Shown in pieces: positions 36,654 to 49,893 of a stretch of 64,000 nucleotides of DNA (positions are counted from its first letter, which is position 1; the number at the start of each line of letters is the position of its first letter). Under the pieces are notes generated by a model. It searched no databases. It was not told the DNA's origin and worked only from the letters and a program-made list of their open reading frames with translations. The translations under genes and the position numbers were made by a program. Source of the DNA: Lingula anatina (lineage: Eukaryota; Brachiopoda; Lingulata; Lingulida; Lingulidae); contig NW_019775378.1 in the NCBI RefSeq assembly GCF_001039355.2, positions 396,615-460,614 of the forward strand. Direction: 5' to 3'.

Positions 36654-39600
36654 ATTTGAATTTGTGGCAAGCATGGAGAAACGATGACTGTAACTAAGGA
36701 TACCTTGCTATATCCAAACAATAAACATTTCTTCAAAGCCTAGATAGTAGGATCACATATCTTTCTTTGTCTGTTGGCGCTTTGATATATAGGCTCATTT
36801 TTGTTTTCACTTTTAAATAAAGACATTTAAAATCAATAGGAAATAGTTTTTGGATTTTACATCATTTTACAGGCAGTGAATAACAAAACGTTTCTAACCT
36901 TCTAAAGGATATTACGTGAACCTGATATGGTCAATGTGTTCTGTCACTAAATCAATATTTTGCAAATTCAATTCCACGTTATTATGGAAAATACAATTTC
37001 CTCCAATTTAGAGTCGCCTATCACATTCAATACAACGTCGCAAAGCATGCTCACAAACCCTACAGCGGCCAGTGACTTCCAAAAAGATACTGAAGTAAAA
37101 ACAAGCAAACATTTTTTGACAATAATAGTACTATATATTTCGTTATAGAACATATTTCGTTATGTTTCGTTTTTCTCCATAGGATCCGATGAACTCGTTC
37201 TGGAGCAAGCCCACTTGACCTCTAAAAAGCAATATGCGATGTGGGAGAGCAGATGCCATCTTAGCGACTTGAATAAATAGCCATGCACTAATGGTCGTTG
37301 ACACCTTTCATATTGAGTCAAAACCCCCATTACTGATTCTTTCTTGGTGCATAAAAACATTTATTTTTGGCCTGTTGCTTTATGAAAAAAAAAGGCAAAT
37401 ATGAACCTGGATCCATTGCTAATAAAGCCATGAATTGAATTATTGTGCTGAAACAAACTGATTAAAATAACTGCGTAAGAAGTGAAAGGATCCTTTCGGC
37501 AGGCGTCTGGGTACCATACTAAGACCCGAGTTCTTTTTCTTATGATTTCTGGGTTTTCTTTGTGTGTCGTCAGATTGGTTTCTAACCAAATAATTAGTAA
37601 TGGTCCTCCCCCTGGTTTCGAATGTACACCAAAAACAGTCATTCGTCAACAATGAGCTGATGGAACTAATGGACGCTAATGTGTATTTCTCAAGAAATGT
37701 TCTTATCATTTCAGTTGTTGACTCCCATAAGCTTGTCATAATTGGATAGAAGATTCCCTCGGGATCAGGCTTAAAAGAAAACACTCCCTTTAATTGATAC
37801 ATTCTCCACACGAAATCAAATATCAAGTTTAAGAGACTGACAATGGAAATGGTTAAATGCTGTGGCGATCTTGAGCATCAGGTGTTTGGTCTTCGGAGAT
37901 ATTCTCGCTCTACAAATCTGAGAAGAAAGGCATTCCCTTCGAGATAACGTAACAGATTTTTGTAATACAATATGTCGGGTGGATAAAAAAGACTTTCCAA
38001 AATGTGGACTAAAACAACTCAAAAGCTATCGATTATGCATGTAACTCAAAGAAATTACATCCAATGGCACTACACGCCATTGTTTCGCTGGTTTGTCTGA
38101 ACTGTTACTGTTACATTCTTGTGATGGTCAACACAAAAAAGTCAGTCCAAAAACCCAATGCCAGATTGAGAGTAAAACACGTGATCTTTTTTGAAATCTC
38201 CTTTGCACGCTTGCATACGGTTCTCATTTTTTTCTTTAAAAAAAATGCCTTGGTCACTACCAGGCGTACGGTATTTACTCGATCTTTGCAATGGGACATG
38301 TGTGAATTTTACAGATACTGTATTTTAAGTCATAATTTCTTAAATTTAGAACATTCCAATTGAGTGGTGGCAACAAAATAACAAATTGGGAGGTCCCAAC
38401 GTTGTATCTTTGGCTAACAGACAGGATATTATAAAAAAAGCAAGAATCTTTATTACTTGAGACATTACATTTGTTCTCGTACAAGTAGTATTTTTTATAA
38501 CCTTAATGGCATGAAATTCGTTTCAGCCTGGTTTTGAAATAAAATTATCTGTTGGAAAGCGGATCTTGTACTGCAAAATAAACCATCACCCAGGAAACTG
38601 TAGTGCGCAAAACTTACTTCCAGTTATTCCCCTTCAGGCAACCTTTTTTTAATGAATGTCATGTTCCAGCTATGTCAAAACGTCTGTATTCTAGAAGTAG
38701 TAAGAGATAAAGTTCAGGGCGTTTTTATATACTCAAAATTACTTTGGTTCATTTACACTAAATGTAAAGCGTCTATGTGTCGTCATTCTTATTCGTTATG
38801 GTCCCAAAGTATTTGATTTAATTCCTGCATGGCATTGTCGTAGACAAAAGCTTCCGGAAAAGCAACATGACGGAACCGTGAAATGGGGTGATGCATAAGT
38901 CGTATCAAACAATATACGACACGGCACTCAAAATACAGCCTATAGCCTAGGGGAAATGTCTACAGAGAAACAGCTAGTCAAGATCTTCACAATTTGTGAA
39001 CAAACGGTAAACGGCTCTGGAACCTTGGTGTCTCCCTTATCTGACTTGGCAAACAGTGGTACATATTTTTTATTGCACATCAGATTCCTAAGCAGAGACT
39101 CTGAACATGTTTTACACGGAAAGTTAACCTTGTCTGACTTTCTGTTTAATTTCCTGATAACCATCTACCGCTTTGTTGTGGTGTTAAGTAATTAGCATTC
39201 CCAGCACAATTGTACTTACGGAACCCTGGCTATGTGGATGTCATGTCTCGTATAATCCATTTACCTTGGGACTAGGTAAACCAATGTATTGGTTCCAATG
39301 CTAAATTCCATTTACTTCTTTATCTTTGGTAACTAAATTTCGAATCAAGTGGTTTGTAAGGCATTGTTCATGTTTGTTTTAATCGGGAGTTACACAGATT
39401 TCTAATTGTACCGATAAAACAAAATTTTCAAATATCTTTCTTCGGTTATTCAGTTCTGGGCAATTGCTATTAAGGTAATTACGCCATTTCAGCTTTTAAC
39501 ACGTCGCCGGACAAATGGATTAATTACAACAGAATTTTAATGTATTTGTTACAATGGGCCTTTGGGGCGGAAATTCCGCAGAAATTCAGAAATTCAAATT

Positions 39601-40564
39601 TTCAAAAAGAGCAAAAACTCGTGTCTGATAAAACCCCCAGTTGATTTATGGTATCTGTTCCAAAATTCAAATCAATGACCATGGAATGGTGCCTCGGACG
39701 TCTTAAGCTTCCTGTCCAATCAAGTGGCCATCTTCTAATTAATTCTTCTGTGTACTTTACACAACATACACCATTAATCATGCTATCAACTAGACGCAAG
39801 TAAACACGTGCCATATGCTCTTTTCCTTTAGATTGAATTATTTTACAACCCTTTATACCATGACATCTGGAAACTATACCATTTAAAGGACAATGGTCAG
39901 TGATTCAGCCAGGCCCATCAATGCATACTTCGATCTGGCACTTACAAAACAACATTTTAATTCAAGTGCCAATTGTTTACAGTCGAAAATGCGATTTTTG
40001 CACGATACAGAAAAAAGTAATTGCACCTAAGAGCGACTATCCGCACTATTTCATGGACGAGACGTTATGAATGATTACCCGCACTGTTTTTATGGTTAGA
40101 GATTTTTATGAATGCCGTTAAAAGAAATTACAAAAGGCCCGCTAGCGCGATGTGTGATAAAAACAAAACAGAATCAGAATCTTGCTATAAAAAGAGCATA
40201 TCGACAGTCGATATCGCGACCATGATATGTTGAAGGTACCCAGAATAAAACGTAAATGACCCAGGAATATGAGCATCTCTCTATCAAACCAGGAGCTAAT
40301 GCTTTCATAATCCCTCATCGCCTTTGCACCGTTCCCCGATAAGATATCACACTGATTTACGTCTAATTCTTCAATCGACGGAATTGGATATACACCAGAT
40401 CATTATTTTCCTTATTCCTCTGAGTGAAGGAAGACGTGGAATTTTGTTTCCTTAAGTGCAGTTTGAGGAGTCTGATCAAAAATGTTCAGGAAATAAAGAT
40501 CATGTCGTTTTTTTTGCCTGAGAGTCATAGACAAGACATCTAACAACAGTACTAGTGAAAGTTC

Positions 40565-40567
<3 letters not shown>

Positions 40568-40619
<52 letters not shown>
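40568..40619. repeat. compound (GT)n(GA)n microsatellite
   Basis: About ten GT units pass directly into about fifteen GA units. Confidence 0.95.
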
Positions 40620-40625
<6 letters not shown>

Positions 40626-40958
40626 GGGAGATTATCAATGCCGTAAAACACACGTAAAACAAGCAATTCTAAATGGCCATAAATTACTACAGACCTCATC
40701 GTGTTCCAAATGTTTGAAGGACACTTCACTGAAGGTTAATCGGGTTAATCAATCTCTTCTCGTTTATATGTGGTCACAGGTTCTCTGGCTTTATCAATGG
40801 GGCGCCCAACAAGTGTTTTTTCCTCAATCATGGTGATAAAAGTGCGATAACCCTTTGATCTATTCGAATGCTTCAGTCCTTTCGACCAAATAATTTTGTC
40901 TATATGTATTTTGGGGGAGGAGGGTGGAATTAGCGCCATTTAAGCGTTAATGACAAAT

Positions 40959-40960
<2 letters not shown>

Positions 40961-40992
<32 letters not shown>
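40961..40992. repeat. poly-A run (32 bases) at the left edge of the duplicated segment
   Basis: A32 directly precedes the sequence that recurs after the gap. The second copy is also preceded by at least 20 A. The homopolymer probably broke the assembly. Confidence 0.9.
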
Positions 40993-40993
<1 letters not shown>

Positions 40994-42774
40994 ACGGTAT
41001 ATTGGTCCTAATCTGACATGTCAAATATGTTCCAACATTAAGTCATAGGAGGCAATTTTGTGAACGACCATGCTGCTATACGTGATCATGTGTACGAACT
41101 AACTATCATCAATGATGCAAGAGACCCTTGTTTTAAAGGAACAGTAGATTTTCTGCCCAAAAATTTAAAATGAAGAGGCTATTTTTTGCCTATACATCTG
41201 AAATAATAATGCGATGACAAACTGAAATAAAAGTACATAGTTGAATGAGCTAAAAGGGCTTGTTTAACCTTTAATTACTTATTTGCCCGTGGGTATTTTT
41301 CGCCCACACTCCTAACCACCTTTTATTCGATCCTGTTGATATTTTGTCACAGCATACCATCACACAACCCGGAAAAGAAGATTAATTTGTAGGGAAAAAT
41401 TGGTTTAACATCACAAATCATGCATTCATATCTCAATGCCCTTCTGAATCCATTACATCTAGAGCATCTAGCAGGCCTGGACTTCCTCTCCCTATCGTAA
41501 ATCAATACCCCTGAGAGGTGCTGCATCAATGTGGGTCCCGTCCCCAATGTCCAGTCCCCTCATGTCCGCAGGAATTCTGAATGTCAAGATGCACAGGACA
41601 GAAAGAGTGCAATTTTGCTGACAATAATTAAATGTACAATAGGCAAGTCCGTATCCATTCCACTGAACCTTGAATTCTTGGATTGATCCACAATATTTGG
41701 TATGGTTAATAATTTGACAGAAACATCGAAATTCCCTATATTGATATATCAGTTGTCTAATTATGTCGTGGATTTCAAAGCAAGTTTATGGCATAACTTG
41801 CAACAACATTAGCAGATCAAGGTTTGTAAAGTTAAAGAATGGAGCACCAATGTTTAAGTCTTATATGAAGAAATACATCGAACAATGAATCCCTTTTTAA
41901 TTCGCGAATGTTTCAACTTATGTATACTGTATAAAAATTCTGCAAGTTATTCAAAATTTTGGTGCATTCACTAGACTTTGGCCAAGACAGAAAGCACCAA
42001 AATCTCGACTGATTTTCAGAATTCGTGAATAGTGTAATCCCGCATGTTACTAGAATGAAACACGCATTTGAAGTTGGACGAGAATCGTGTGCTTAGCACA
42101 AATGAATCACAATCATATGTATTATTACGTAAGTTTACCACGCTGACCTTGATTTGCCGATGATAAACAACCATCATAATATATCTGGGTTAGTCACGAA
42201 GATGCCACTCTTAAATTACATGTAAGACACAAAATTATGTTACGTGAAATGATAATAGGACCTAGTAAGGCAACCTGAAAACAAATGCATTTTGAGTCAA
42301 AGGAGTTGAATTTACTGGTTATTGTCGTTAACTTAACACTGTCACCAACACTTAAGAGGACCTCCGTTTACCTTGATTGAGATGATTCAATAATTGATTA
42401 TTACCGTTAAATAATTTGTTTCACGTCGTTATTATCCACTTAAAACATAACAGCTATTGAATTATACAGCAGGACCATCATATACACTGTACATATATGT
42501 TTTAACTGGCTTGCATGATATGCTACCAGCGGTATAGAGGTACACATGTAAGTATATTGGTTAAAAATAGCTTCAACGTCAATTTAGTTCAAAGTATTTT
42601 TTACCCAACTTCTCACTTCCAAAAGAAAATGCACAGAAAAATATTGCAATTTACTATTCACAAACAACTTAATATATCACAACAGGTTAAGAAAAGACAA
42701 AATGTCATATCACAAAACGGTCGGTCTAGAGTTGTTGTGGGAGATTATCTACAGATACGAAACACATTCTTAAG
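40994..42774 (+). repeat. 1.78-kb duplicated segment, copy 1
   Basis: Matches 43111-44891 base for base in length (1781 bp each, constant offset 2117) with about 14 substitutions counted by eye and no net indel. The copy stops exactly at the gap, at ...ACATTCTTAAG. It contains no gene apart from a weak transposase-like remnant at 41347-41547. Confidence 0.9.
41347..41547 (-). pseudogene. cysteine-rich remnant, weakly piggyBac-like, copy 1
   Basis: A 66-codon frame carries RCSRCNG...RRALRYECMICDVKP, with C28, C31, C42 and C45 spaced C-x2-C-x10-C-x2-C. The order of a basic CxxC, a basic spacer, RYEC and xxC followed by KP resembles the C-terminal cysteine-rich domain of piggyBac-type transposases. 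The later Cys/His residues of that domain are not evident and there is no DDE domain upstream, so this would be a short relic. The match was judged by eye and is weak. Confidence 0.25.
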
Positions 42775-43090
42775 NNNNNNNNNNNNNNNNNNNNNNNNNN
42801 NNNNNNNNNNNNNNNNNNNNNNNNNNNNNNNNNNNNNNNNNNNNNNNNNNNNNNNNNNNNNNNNNNNNNNNNNNNNNNNNNNNNNNNNNNNNNNNNNNNN
42901 NNNNNNNNNNNNNNNNNNNNNNNNNNNNNNNNNNNNNNNNNNNNNNNNNNNNNNNNNNNNNNNNNNNNNNNNNNNNNNNNNNNNNNNNNNNNNNNNNNNN
43001 NNNNNNNNNNNNNNNNNNNNNNNNNNNNNNNNNNNNNNNNNNNNNNNNNNNNNNNNNNNNNNNNNNNNNNNNNNNNNNNNNNNNNNNNNN
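42775..43090. other. assembly gap (316 N)
   Basis: Unresolved bases between the two copies of the duplicated segment. Confidence 1.
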
Positions 43091-43110
43091 AAAAAAAAAA
43101 AAAAAAAAAA

Positions 43111-44891
43111 ACGGTATATTGGTCCTAATCTGACATGTCAAATATGTTCCAACATTAAGTCATGGGAGGCAATTTTGTGAACGACCATGCTGCTATACGT
43201 GATCATGTGTACGAACTAACTATCATCAATGATGCAAGAGACCCTTGTTTTAAAGGAACAGTAGATTTTCTGCCCAAAAATTTAAAATGAAGAGGCTATC
43301 TTTTGCCTACACATCTGAAATAATAATGCGATGACAAACTGAAATAAAAGTACATAGTTGAATGAGCTAAAAGGGCTTGTTTAACCTTTAATTACTTATT
43401 TGCCCGTGGGTATTTTTCGCCCACACTCCCAACCACCTTTTATTCGATCCTGTTGATATTTTGTCACAGCATACCATCACACAACCCGGAAAAGAAGATT
43501 AATTTGTAGGGAAAAATTGGTTTAACATCACAAATCATGCATTCATATCTCAATGCCCTTCTGAATCCATTACATCTAGAGCATCTAGCAGGCCTGGACT
43601 TCCTCTCCCTATCGTAAATCAATACCCCTGAGAGGTGCTGCATCAATGTGGGTCCCGTCCCCAATGTCCAGTCCCCTCATGTCCGCAGGAATTCTGAATG
43701 TCAAGATGCACAGGACAGAAAGAGTGCAATTTTGCTGACAATAATTAAATGTACAATAGGCAAGTCCGTATCCATTCCACTGAACCTTGAATTCTTGGAT
43801 TGATCCACAATATTTGGTATGGTTAATAATTTGACAGAAACATCGAAATTCCCTATATTGATATATCAGTTGTCTAATTATGTCGTGGATTTCAAAGCAA
43901 GTTTATGGCATAACTTGCAACAACATTAGCAGATCAAGGTTTGTAAAGTTAAAGAATGGAGCACCAATGTTTAAGTCTTATATGAAGAAATACATCGAAC
44001 AATGAATCCCTTTTTAATTCGCGAATGTTTCAACTTATGTATACTGTATAAAAATTCTGCAAGTTATTCAAAATTTTGGTGCATTCACTAGACTTTGGCC
44101 ATGACAGAAAGCACCAAAATCTCGACTGATTTTCAGAATTCGTGAATAGTGTAATCCCGCATGTTACTAGAATGAAACACGCATTTGAAGTTGGACGAGA
44201 ATCGTGTGCTTAGCACAAATGAATCACAATCATATGTATTATTACGTAAGTTTAGCACGCTGACCTTGATTTGCCGATGATAAACAACCATCATAATATA
44301 TCTGGGTTAGTCACGAAGATGCCACTCTTAAATTACATGTAAGACACAAAATTATGTTACGTGAAATGATAATAGGGCCTAGTTAGGCAACCTGAAAACA
44401 AATGCATCTTGAGTCAAAGGAGTTGAATTTACTGGTTGTTGTCGTTAACTTAACACTGTCACCAACACTTAAGAGGACCTCCGTTTACCTTGATTGAGAT
44501 GATTCAATAATTGATTATTACCGTTAAATAATTTGTTTCACGTCCTTATTATCCACTTAAAACATAACAGCTATTGAATTATACAGCAGGACCATCATAT
44601 ACATTGTACATATATGTTTTAACTGGCTTGCATGATATGCTACCAGCGATATAGAGGTACACATGTAAGTATATTGGTTAAAAATAGCTTCAACGTCAAT
44701 TTAGTTCAAAGTATTTTTTACTCAACTTCTCACTTCCAAAAGAAAATGCACAGAAAAATATTGCAATTTACTATTCACAAACAACTTAATATATCACAAC
44801 AGGTTAAGAAAAGACAAAATGTCATATCACAAAACGGTCGGTCTAGAGTTGTTGTGGGAGATTATCTACAGATACGAAACACATTCTTAAG
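43111..44891 (+). repeat. 1.78-kb duplicated segment, copy 2
   Basis: Near-identical to 40994-42774. Differences are single-base substitutions, mostly transitions, such as T/C in GGCTATTTT versus GGCTATCTT. This copy reads on into unique sequence after 44891, while copy 1 is joined to unique sequence on its left. That is what a single locus assembled once per haplotype would look like. Confidence 0.9.
43464..43664 (-). pseudogene. cysteine-rich remnant, weakly piggyBac-like, copy 2
   Basis: Encodes the same 66 residues as 41347-41547 and lies at the same offset in the second copy of the duplication. It carries no independent evidence. Confidence 0.25.
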
Positions 44892-45951
44892 GAAAAAAAA
44901 ATGAGACACCATACCTACAGTTTCTTGTTTCTCTGGTATAAACCTCAGCGCGATAAGTTCCTTGGAAAAAATACACCAGAGCGACTTGGTGCAGTCACAT
45001 TTATACAGCTCGTGTGTTTGTGCTAAGAAGAGTAAAAAACTATTCTGCAACTTGACATATTTAACGTCAAATCTCGCTTGATTCGTAAGCCTCACGAGAT
45101 GTCAAGCTGTCTCTTTTATTTAGTAGAATGACACCACTTGCTCAATGTCTTTTGCATCATGTAGGTTTTACTTAACAGGCGCGAAGTACTCATCCGTTTA
45201 ATAAGGTGACAAGAAAATTCGGATTACCGTTTTCTGGAAAGCAGACTCATTTGTTTGTGTGCATGCAAGAGAAATACTAGTGAAGGCAGTTCTCTAGTTC
45301 TTTTGAATACCGCGTGAAATGCTGCAACTTGATTCCAAATGTGGTGTAAGTTTTTTCCCTCAAAAGGTGAATTATTTTGAAACTAAGATGGCCTCCCAAC
45401 TACTTTAAACCATGTTTCGGTCAACCATGTTTCTTTATTTACTTATAGTAATTTAAACAATGTCATTGCAACAGTAAATGTCTAACTTTAGATAGTAAAC
45501 ACAGTTTAAACCCAAGTTTTAGAAGCTTTAGTTTTGCCGAGAAAACAGGAAAGAATAAGAACATCTAAAAAAGGGGGGGATGGGGATATTCTGATCTCTA
45601 CGTTTTGTAATTTCAAACCTAAGGAGGAACCAGCTGAGGTAAATACTAGCATCTCATTCTAGACATGGGCCTGTTCTAATGCATTGTTCACTTCCGGCAT
45701 AAACACTCATTGATTACATTTGCTCATCAAATTAGACATCTTTAAGTCTAGAGACTCAATTTGCTTGATTGTAAGATGCATGCATTGCATTAGAAAGTTG
45801 GACTAATGATATGCGTTTCACCTTCGAAGTTAAGTTGTTCACAAGAAAAGGAGGCTTCAGCACAAACTGCACTCAGATGGCTAGTGATATCATCAAACAT
45901 TAAACATCATCATTGGACTATCATAATTTTTCAAGATATTAGCTGACCTAC

Positions 45952-46054
45952 CTTGACTTTTGCGTATAGCGCTATTTTCAGGTTTTGGTCGTATTTGATA
46001 ATAATCCTTATCCGCTACGGATTTTTCTATTGCACTTTGCTCAGTCATCTTCAT
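45952..46054 (-). CDS. candidate first coding exon, unidentified
   Basis: On the minus strand ATG at 46054 (a second, in-frame ATG at 46048) opens a hydrophilic frame beginning MKMTEQSAIEKSVADKDYY and running to a consensus donor, CAAG|GTAGGT, at 45951. Length, charge and the donor are like a short first coding exon. No partner exon was found to the left and the product is not recognised, so chance remains likely. Confidence 0.2.
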
Positions 46055-49000
46055 CTTGTCGTGGTTAATACATGTAATTTGGATGGTATAATTCGGTTTG
46101 CTGGCCCTTAGTATGGAGGTATATTTTATCAGTCGTACCTTCTGTACGAAAGGCCAACTTAATTTACTTTCATGTCGCTCCAACCGCCTTGTCTAGTGCC
46201 GCGTATCATGCCAACGTGCTATAATGGAAATGAATATGCAGCACGTAAAGCATAGATGGTACACGCCAGATAGTAATTGCGAGAAATAACATCAAAAGAC
46301 TCCTCCTTTCAGTTGAGGAAGTTCTCGGCGAGATTTTGAACGGCAGAATCAATCTACTAATCTATCCAAAACCAACAATGACGCAACGGTTACGTAACAG
46401 ACATAAGGAGTCTATGATCTGTGTCTATCAGCTAAATGCAATTTGGAGACGTAAAGTAGAAAAATAAGAGACTAGGGTCATTGTGTCTACAAAATCCATT
46501 TCCGGAGACGTTTTTTTCTCATCTCAAAATTGAGAGAATGGATAGAAGCTGTTTAGATGTGAGCAAGTACTGTTTGCTGTGTACTAGACCAGGCGGTAAC
46601 CTGACGTGTGAGACACACCTTTGTCAATTTCGCGCAACAAATTAATGTTGAAATATATATGACTATGTTGTTTTTTGTCATATCACGCGGCAAACCCATT
46701 ATCATTACTGTCAGGGCATACATTTTGTTTTATTTGGTTACATACATTTTAAGGTGTGCTTAATTTCATACATAAAATGCAAAATAGTTTCTATTCTAAG
46801 TCTGTAATGGTGACTGGTATTTTTAAAAAATTAGAAAATAACTTGGGATGCAGTAAGCAAAGTGACATGGGTCTGAAAGCACAGTACAGGTGCACGCTAA
46901 AGTTTCGTGTGGTCTACCATATAACATTATAATCAAGCAGGTGTTATTCCTAGTTGAACAGCTTCGATATGTCAAAGGCAATAGAAGCAGTAGTAAGCAG
47001 ACTTTCGGAAGTGATTTATTTTGGCGCTTATTCAAGCGTTGCAGTTAAAGGAATTATTGTTGCAGCAAGATACAGTGAAGCTTTTGGGTCTACCTTCTCA
47101 ATAGATAGGATTGCGTCTAGATTAATGCAAATACATGGGTAGATTTCATTAAGTCACTTCAACCAGGCAGACGACGGTCTAATTGAAATTTGATTCTGTA
47201 AATCCATTAAAATTTCGGAAATAGAGGCCCTGGCTTACTGGAGCTAAATACACGCACCAGTTAGCAAATGCTTTAGAATAGAAAAACTATCAAAACTGTT
47301 GACAAAGCCCAGCAGTAGATCGTTTAGTAAAAGACAAGCGTAAAGAACATATCCGTGTTCCTGGTGTAACTCGATACCAAGTTACAGAGGCCGTTAATTA
47401 CGTGTACATGCAGCTCCCTACAACACGACTTTGTCCGTTTATAAACCACAAAACAAAAAGTCGCATCTCTTGACGACACCTCAGCCAGCGCGCCTTTTGC
47501 AAATGTTTAATCACTACTTCTAAACTTCATTGCTCCGTCTGTGATTTCGCTGACTGATTTATAGCGTTCAGGTCGGCGAGTTAATAGACATCTTGTCGAC
47601 TGGAAACGATTCGTTTACTGTCGTCCTGCATGACCATAACCATAAGTAACGTTAAGAGGTCGAGGCTATGGCCTTAATCACGATATATCAAATCAATAAG
47701 TATAACATGAAGATTCGTTTCTGGTAATGCGGGATGAAATGAACGAATTGAAAAAAGTTTTGTCGCCAAATTTGAATATACTATCCCCCCAAAAGGCACA
47801 CGACACGCATGTGTAAAGCTAGGGATCTGTTCTCCAAAACAAATTAGTTTAATTAACTGTTAAAATATTTTAGTTAGTATCATGGCTTTTCTTTTTCTGT
47901 TTCGCCCTACAGATATTGAAGACTCAACAGACAGTAAACTTCACAAACTGTGACAAGGAAAACAATGTTGGTGTACATTAGTATATTCTTTGCTCATTAA
48001 GTTTCAAGCAAATAGTCTGATTTCACGAAAAACATTTTTTTTTATTTTTATGCAGCAATTGAACTTTCTGGTGCTGTCACATTTCTTGATATTTTTAACA
48101 ATAAGACCAAAAACGATTTATGCTGATTAGTTAATTGATTAATTAGTTAATTTGTCGTATATTTAATTTGTTTTAGGGAACTACCACATATTTATCCCGG
48201 ATCGTATTAGACTGAAATTGCCTATGTTAAAGTAAGAGCCAATATTCGAATTTATGAAAATGGGCAGGTAATACTTGAACATGCATTGCAGATGAGTGTT
48301 TGACTAATAAATATTGACATAGCCATGTTAAAAGCAACAGTTTTCAGGACTGTCGCTGAAGTAGAACTGAATCGTAAATTTCGCTATAAATGAAATCCTT
48401 ATGGGCTGTCTAAAACATGCGCACTGAACTCATAATGTGGCAGGCCAAATTTATTTTTCAATCAATACAAAATTCAAACCAGTCTAAATAAGTTTAACCA
48501 AGTTTTAGAAACAATCCGTCTCAAATAGGGATGAAAAAACAAATCTTATTTTTGTGTCTTTGACCATATTTTGAAGGTACTTTCAGTCGTAGCTTTTATG
48601 TTAGAAAATACCCCTGTATTACAAAAAGTCGTCTACATCACACACACATTTCTGGGTTAGAAGATTTAAAATACGTAACTTGGTGGAACAAGTTGAACAA
48701 TGCAGGAGTCTCTCATTGATCCGTCTGAAAGTACATGTAGCTGGAGTTTTTAATCTGTTGAAATGGCTCTTACCAAGTATGTCAGCCTAATCAAACAAAC
48801 CGGAATATAATTAATACATTTCCTGTGGGTATTTTTGTCAATATGTAACAAATTGTTTGGCAGACAACCCCAGCTGACCACAGGCTATGATTTATACTTG
48901 CAATTCAGTTCAGATTGAAACAAAGCGCCCTCTATCCCAAATTAGTACAGCACGAGATATTGAGGGCTTAGGGGTAAGACAAAAAATTTTGTCACGGGCT

Positions 49001-49878
49001 TTGTATTAATATGCAGGTGCATCAGACACGCGATGAAAGCAGTGTTCTTTTGTTATTTATTATTTGCGAAAAAAATCAACTGTAGATAAACGTCTGCGAA
49101 GAGAGAGTGCATGTGCAAGACATGTAATGTCTGTACATAGAAAGGTGATCAAGCATTTGCAATTACTACTGCATTGTTCTCATTAATGTGCGCCTACCCC
49201 TCCCCTCTCTCTTTCTCTCTCTCATTTCTGCGGCACACTTTCGCAAAACAATTTGACTACCAAAAATCTTCGAAATTACGGTGTTACATTTCCCTGTTCA
49301 GCCCTGTTTATAAATAACATCAACTAAGACCGTTGGAGAGAAATCAGGCAAACAGGCAATAAATGTATCGCTTCCTTGTCCTTGGTTTATCATTAAAATG
49401 ATGTAAGGCTGAATTTAGTTCCGCGTCTAAATGTCATCGTTGTCTCAGAAAATTACATAGGGAATTCGAAGTGATGAGGCCTCTTCTTTCATCTTTCCAC
49501 CGGCAAAGCAAGTCGAAATTACATAGAAATCCAATGTCTGGCAATGCTACTCCATCTAAAAATTTTAAGGTGACCATCTAGCTCTGTAATAATAACAGAC
49601 GAGTATTTAGTTTATTATTTCTTAATTCCAAATGAAAATATTATCTTATTAACGTGCACATTTTATAGTGTATGACCATGAGCCCAGTAAAAGTTATGAT
49701 TACAGCTAAGTATCCTATACGGATCGAATATCAAAGATGGTGACCTGACCCAAAAGTTCAGCATAAATAGTCACTCCGACACTAAAAGACGGGGAGACAA
49801 GAGATTAAACTTAAGGACGAAAGTTTTACTGCAGCGTGTGCTCTCTCTAGGTTATTGCATTGTGTACGTGTATGTCTA

Positions 49879-49893
49879 ATATATATATATATA
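49879..49893. repeat. (TA)n microsatellite
   Basis: A short uninterrupted TA run. Confidence 0.8.

Larger units (their letters stand above)
31236..40567. other. non-coding stretch
   Basis: No supported gene. It contains an (AAT/ATT)n tract, a (TA)n tract, an AACGTT-rich self-complementary patch (35155-35247) and a two-copy tandem repeat (36437-36653). Frames here reach 128 codons (37440-37826, minus) with no recognisable domain. Confidence 0.5.

Noticed and set aside
37440-37826. 128-codon frame on the minus strand preceded by an acceptor-like CATTGTCAG
   Set aside because: No recognisable domain, a low-complexity end, and a length within chance expectation.
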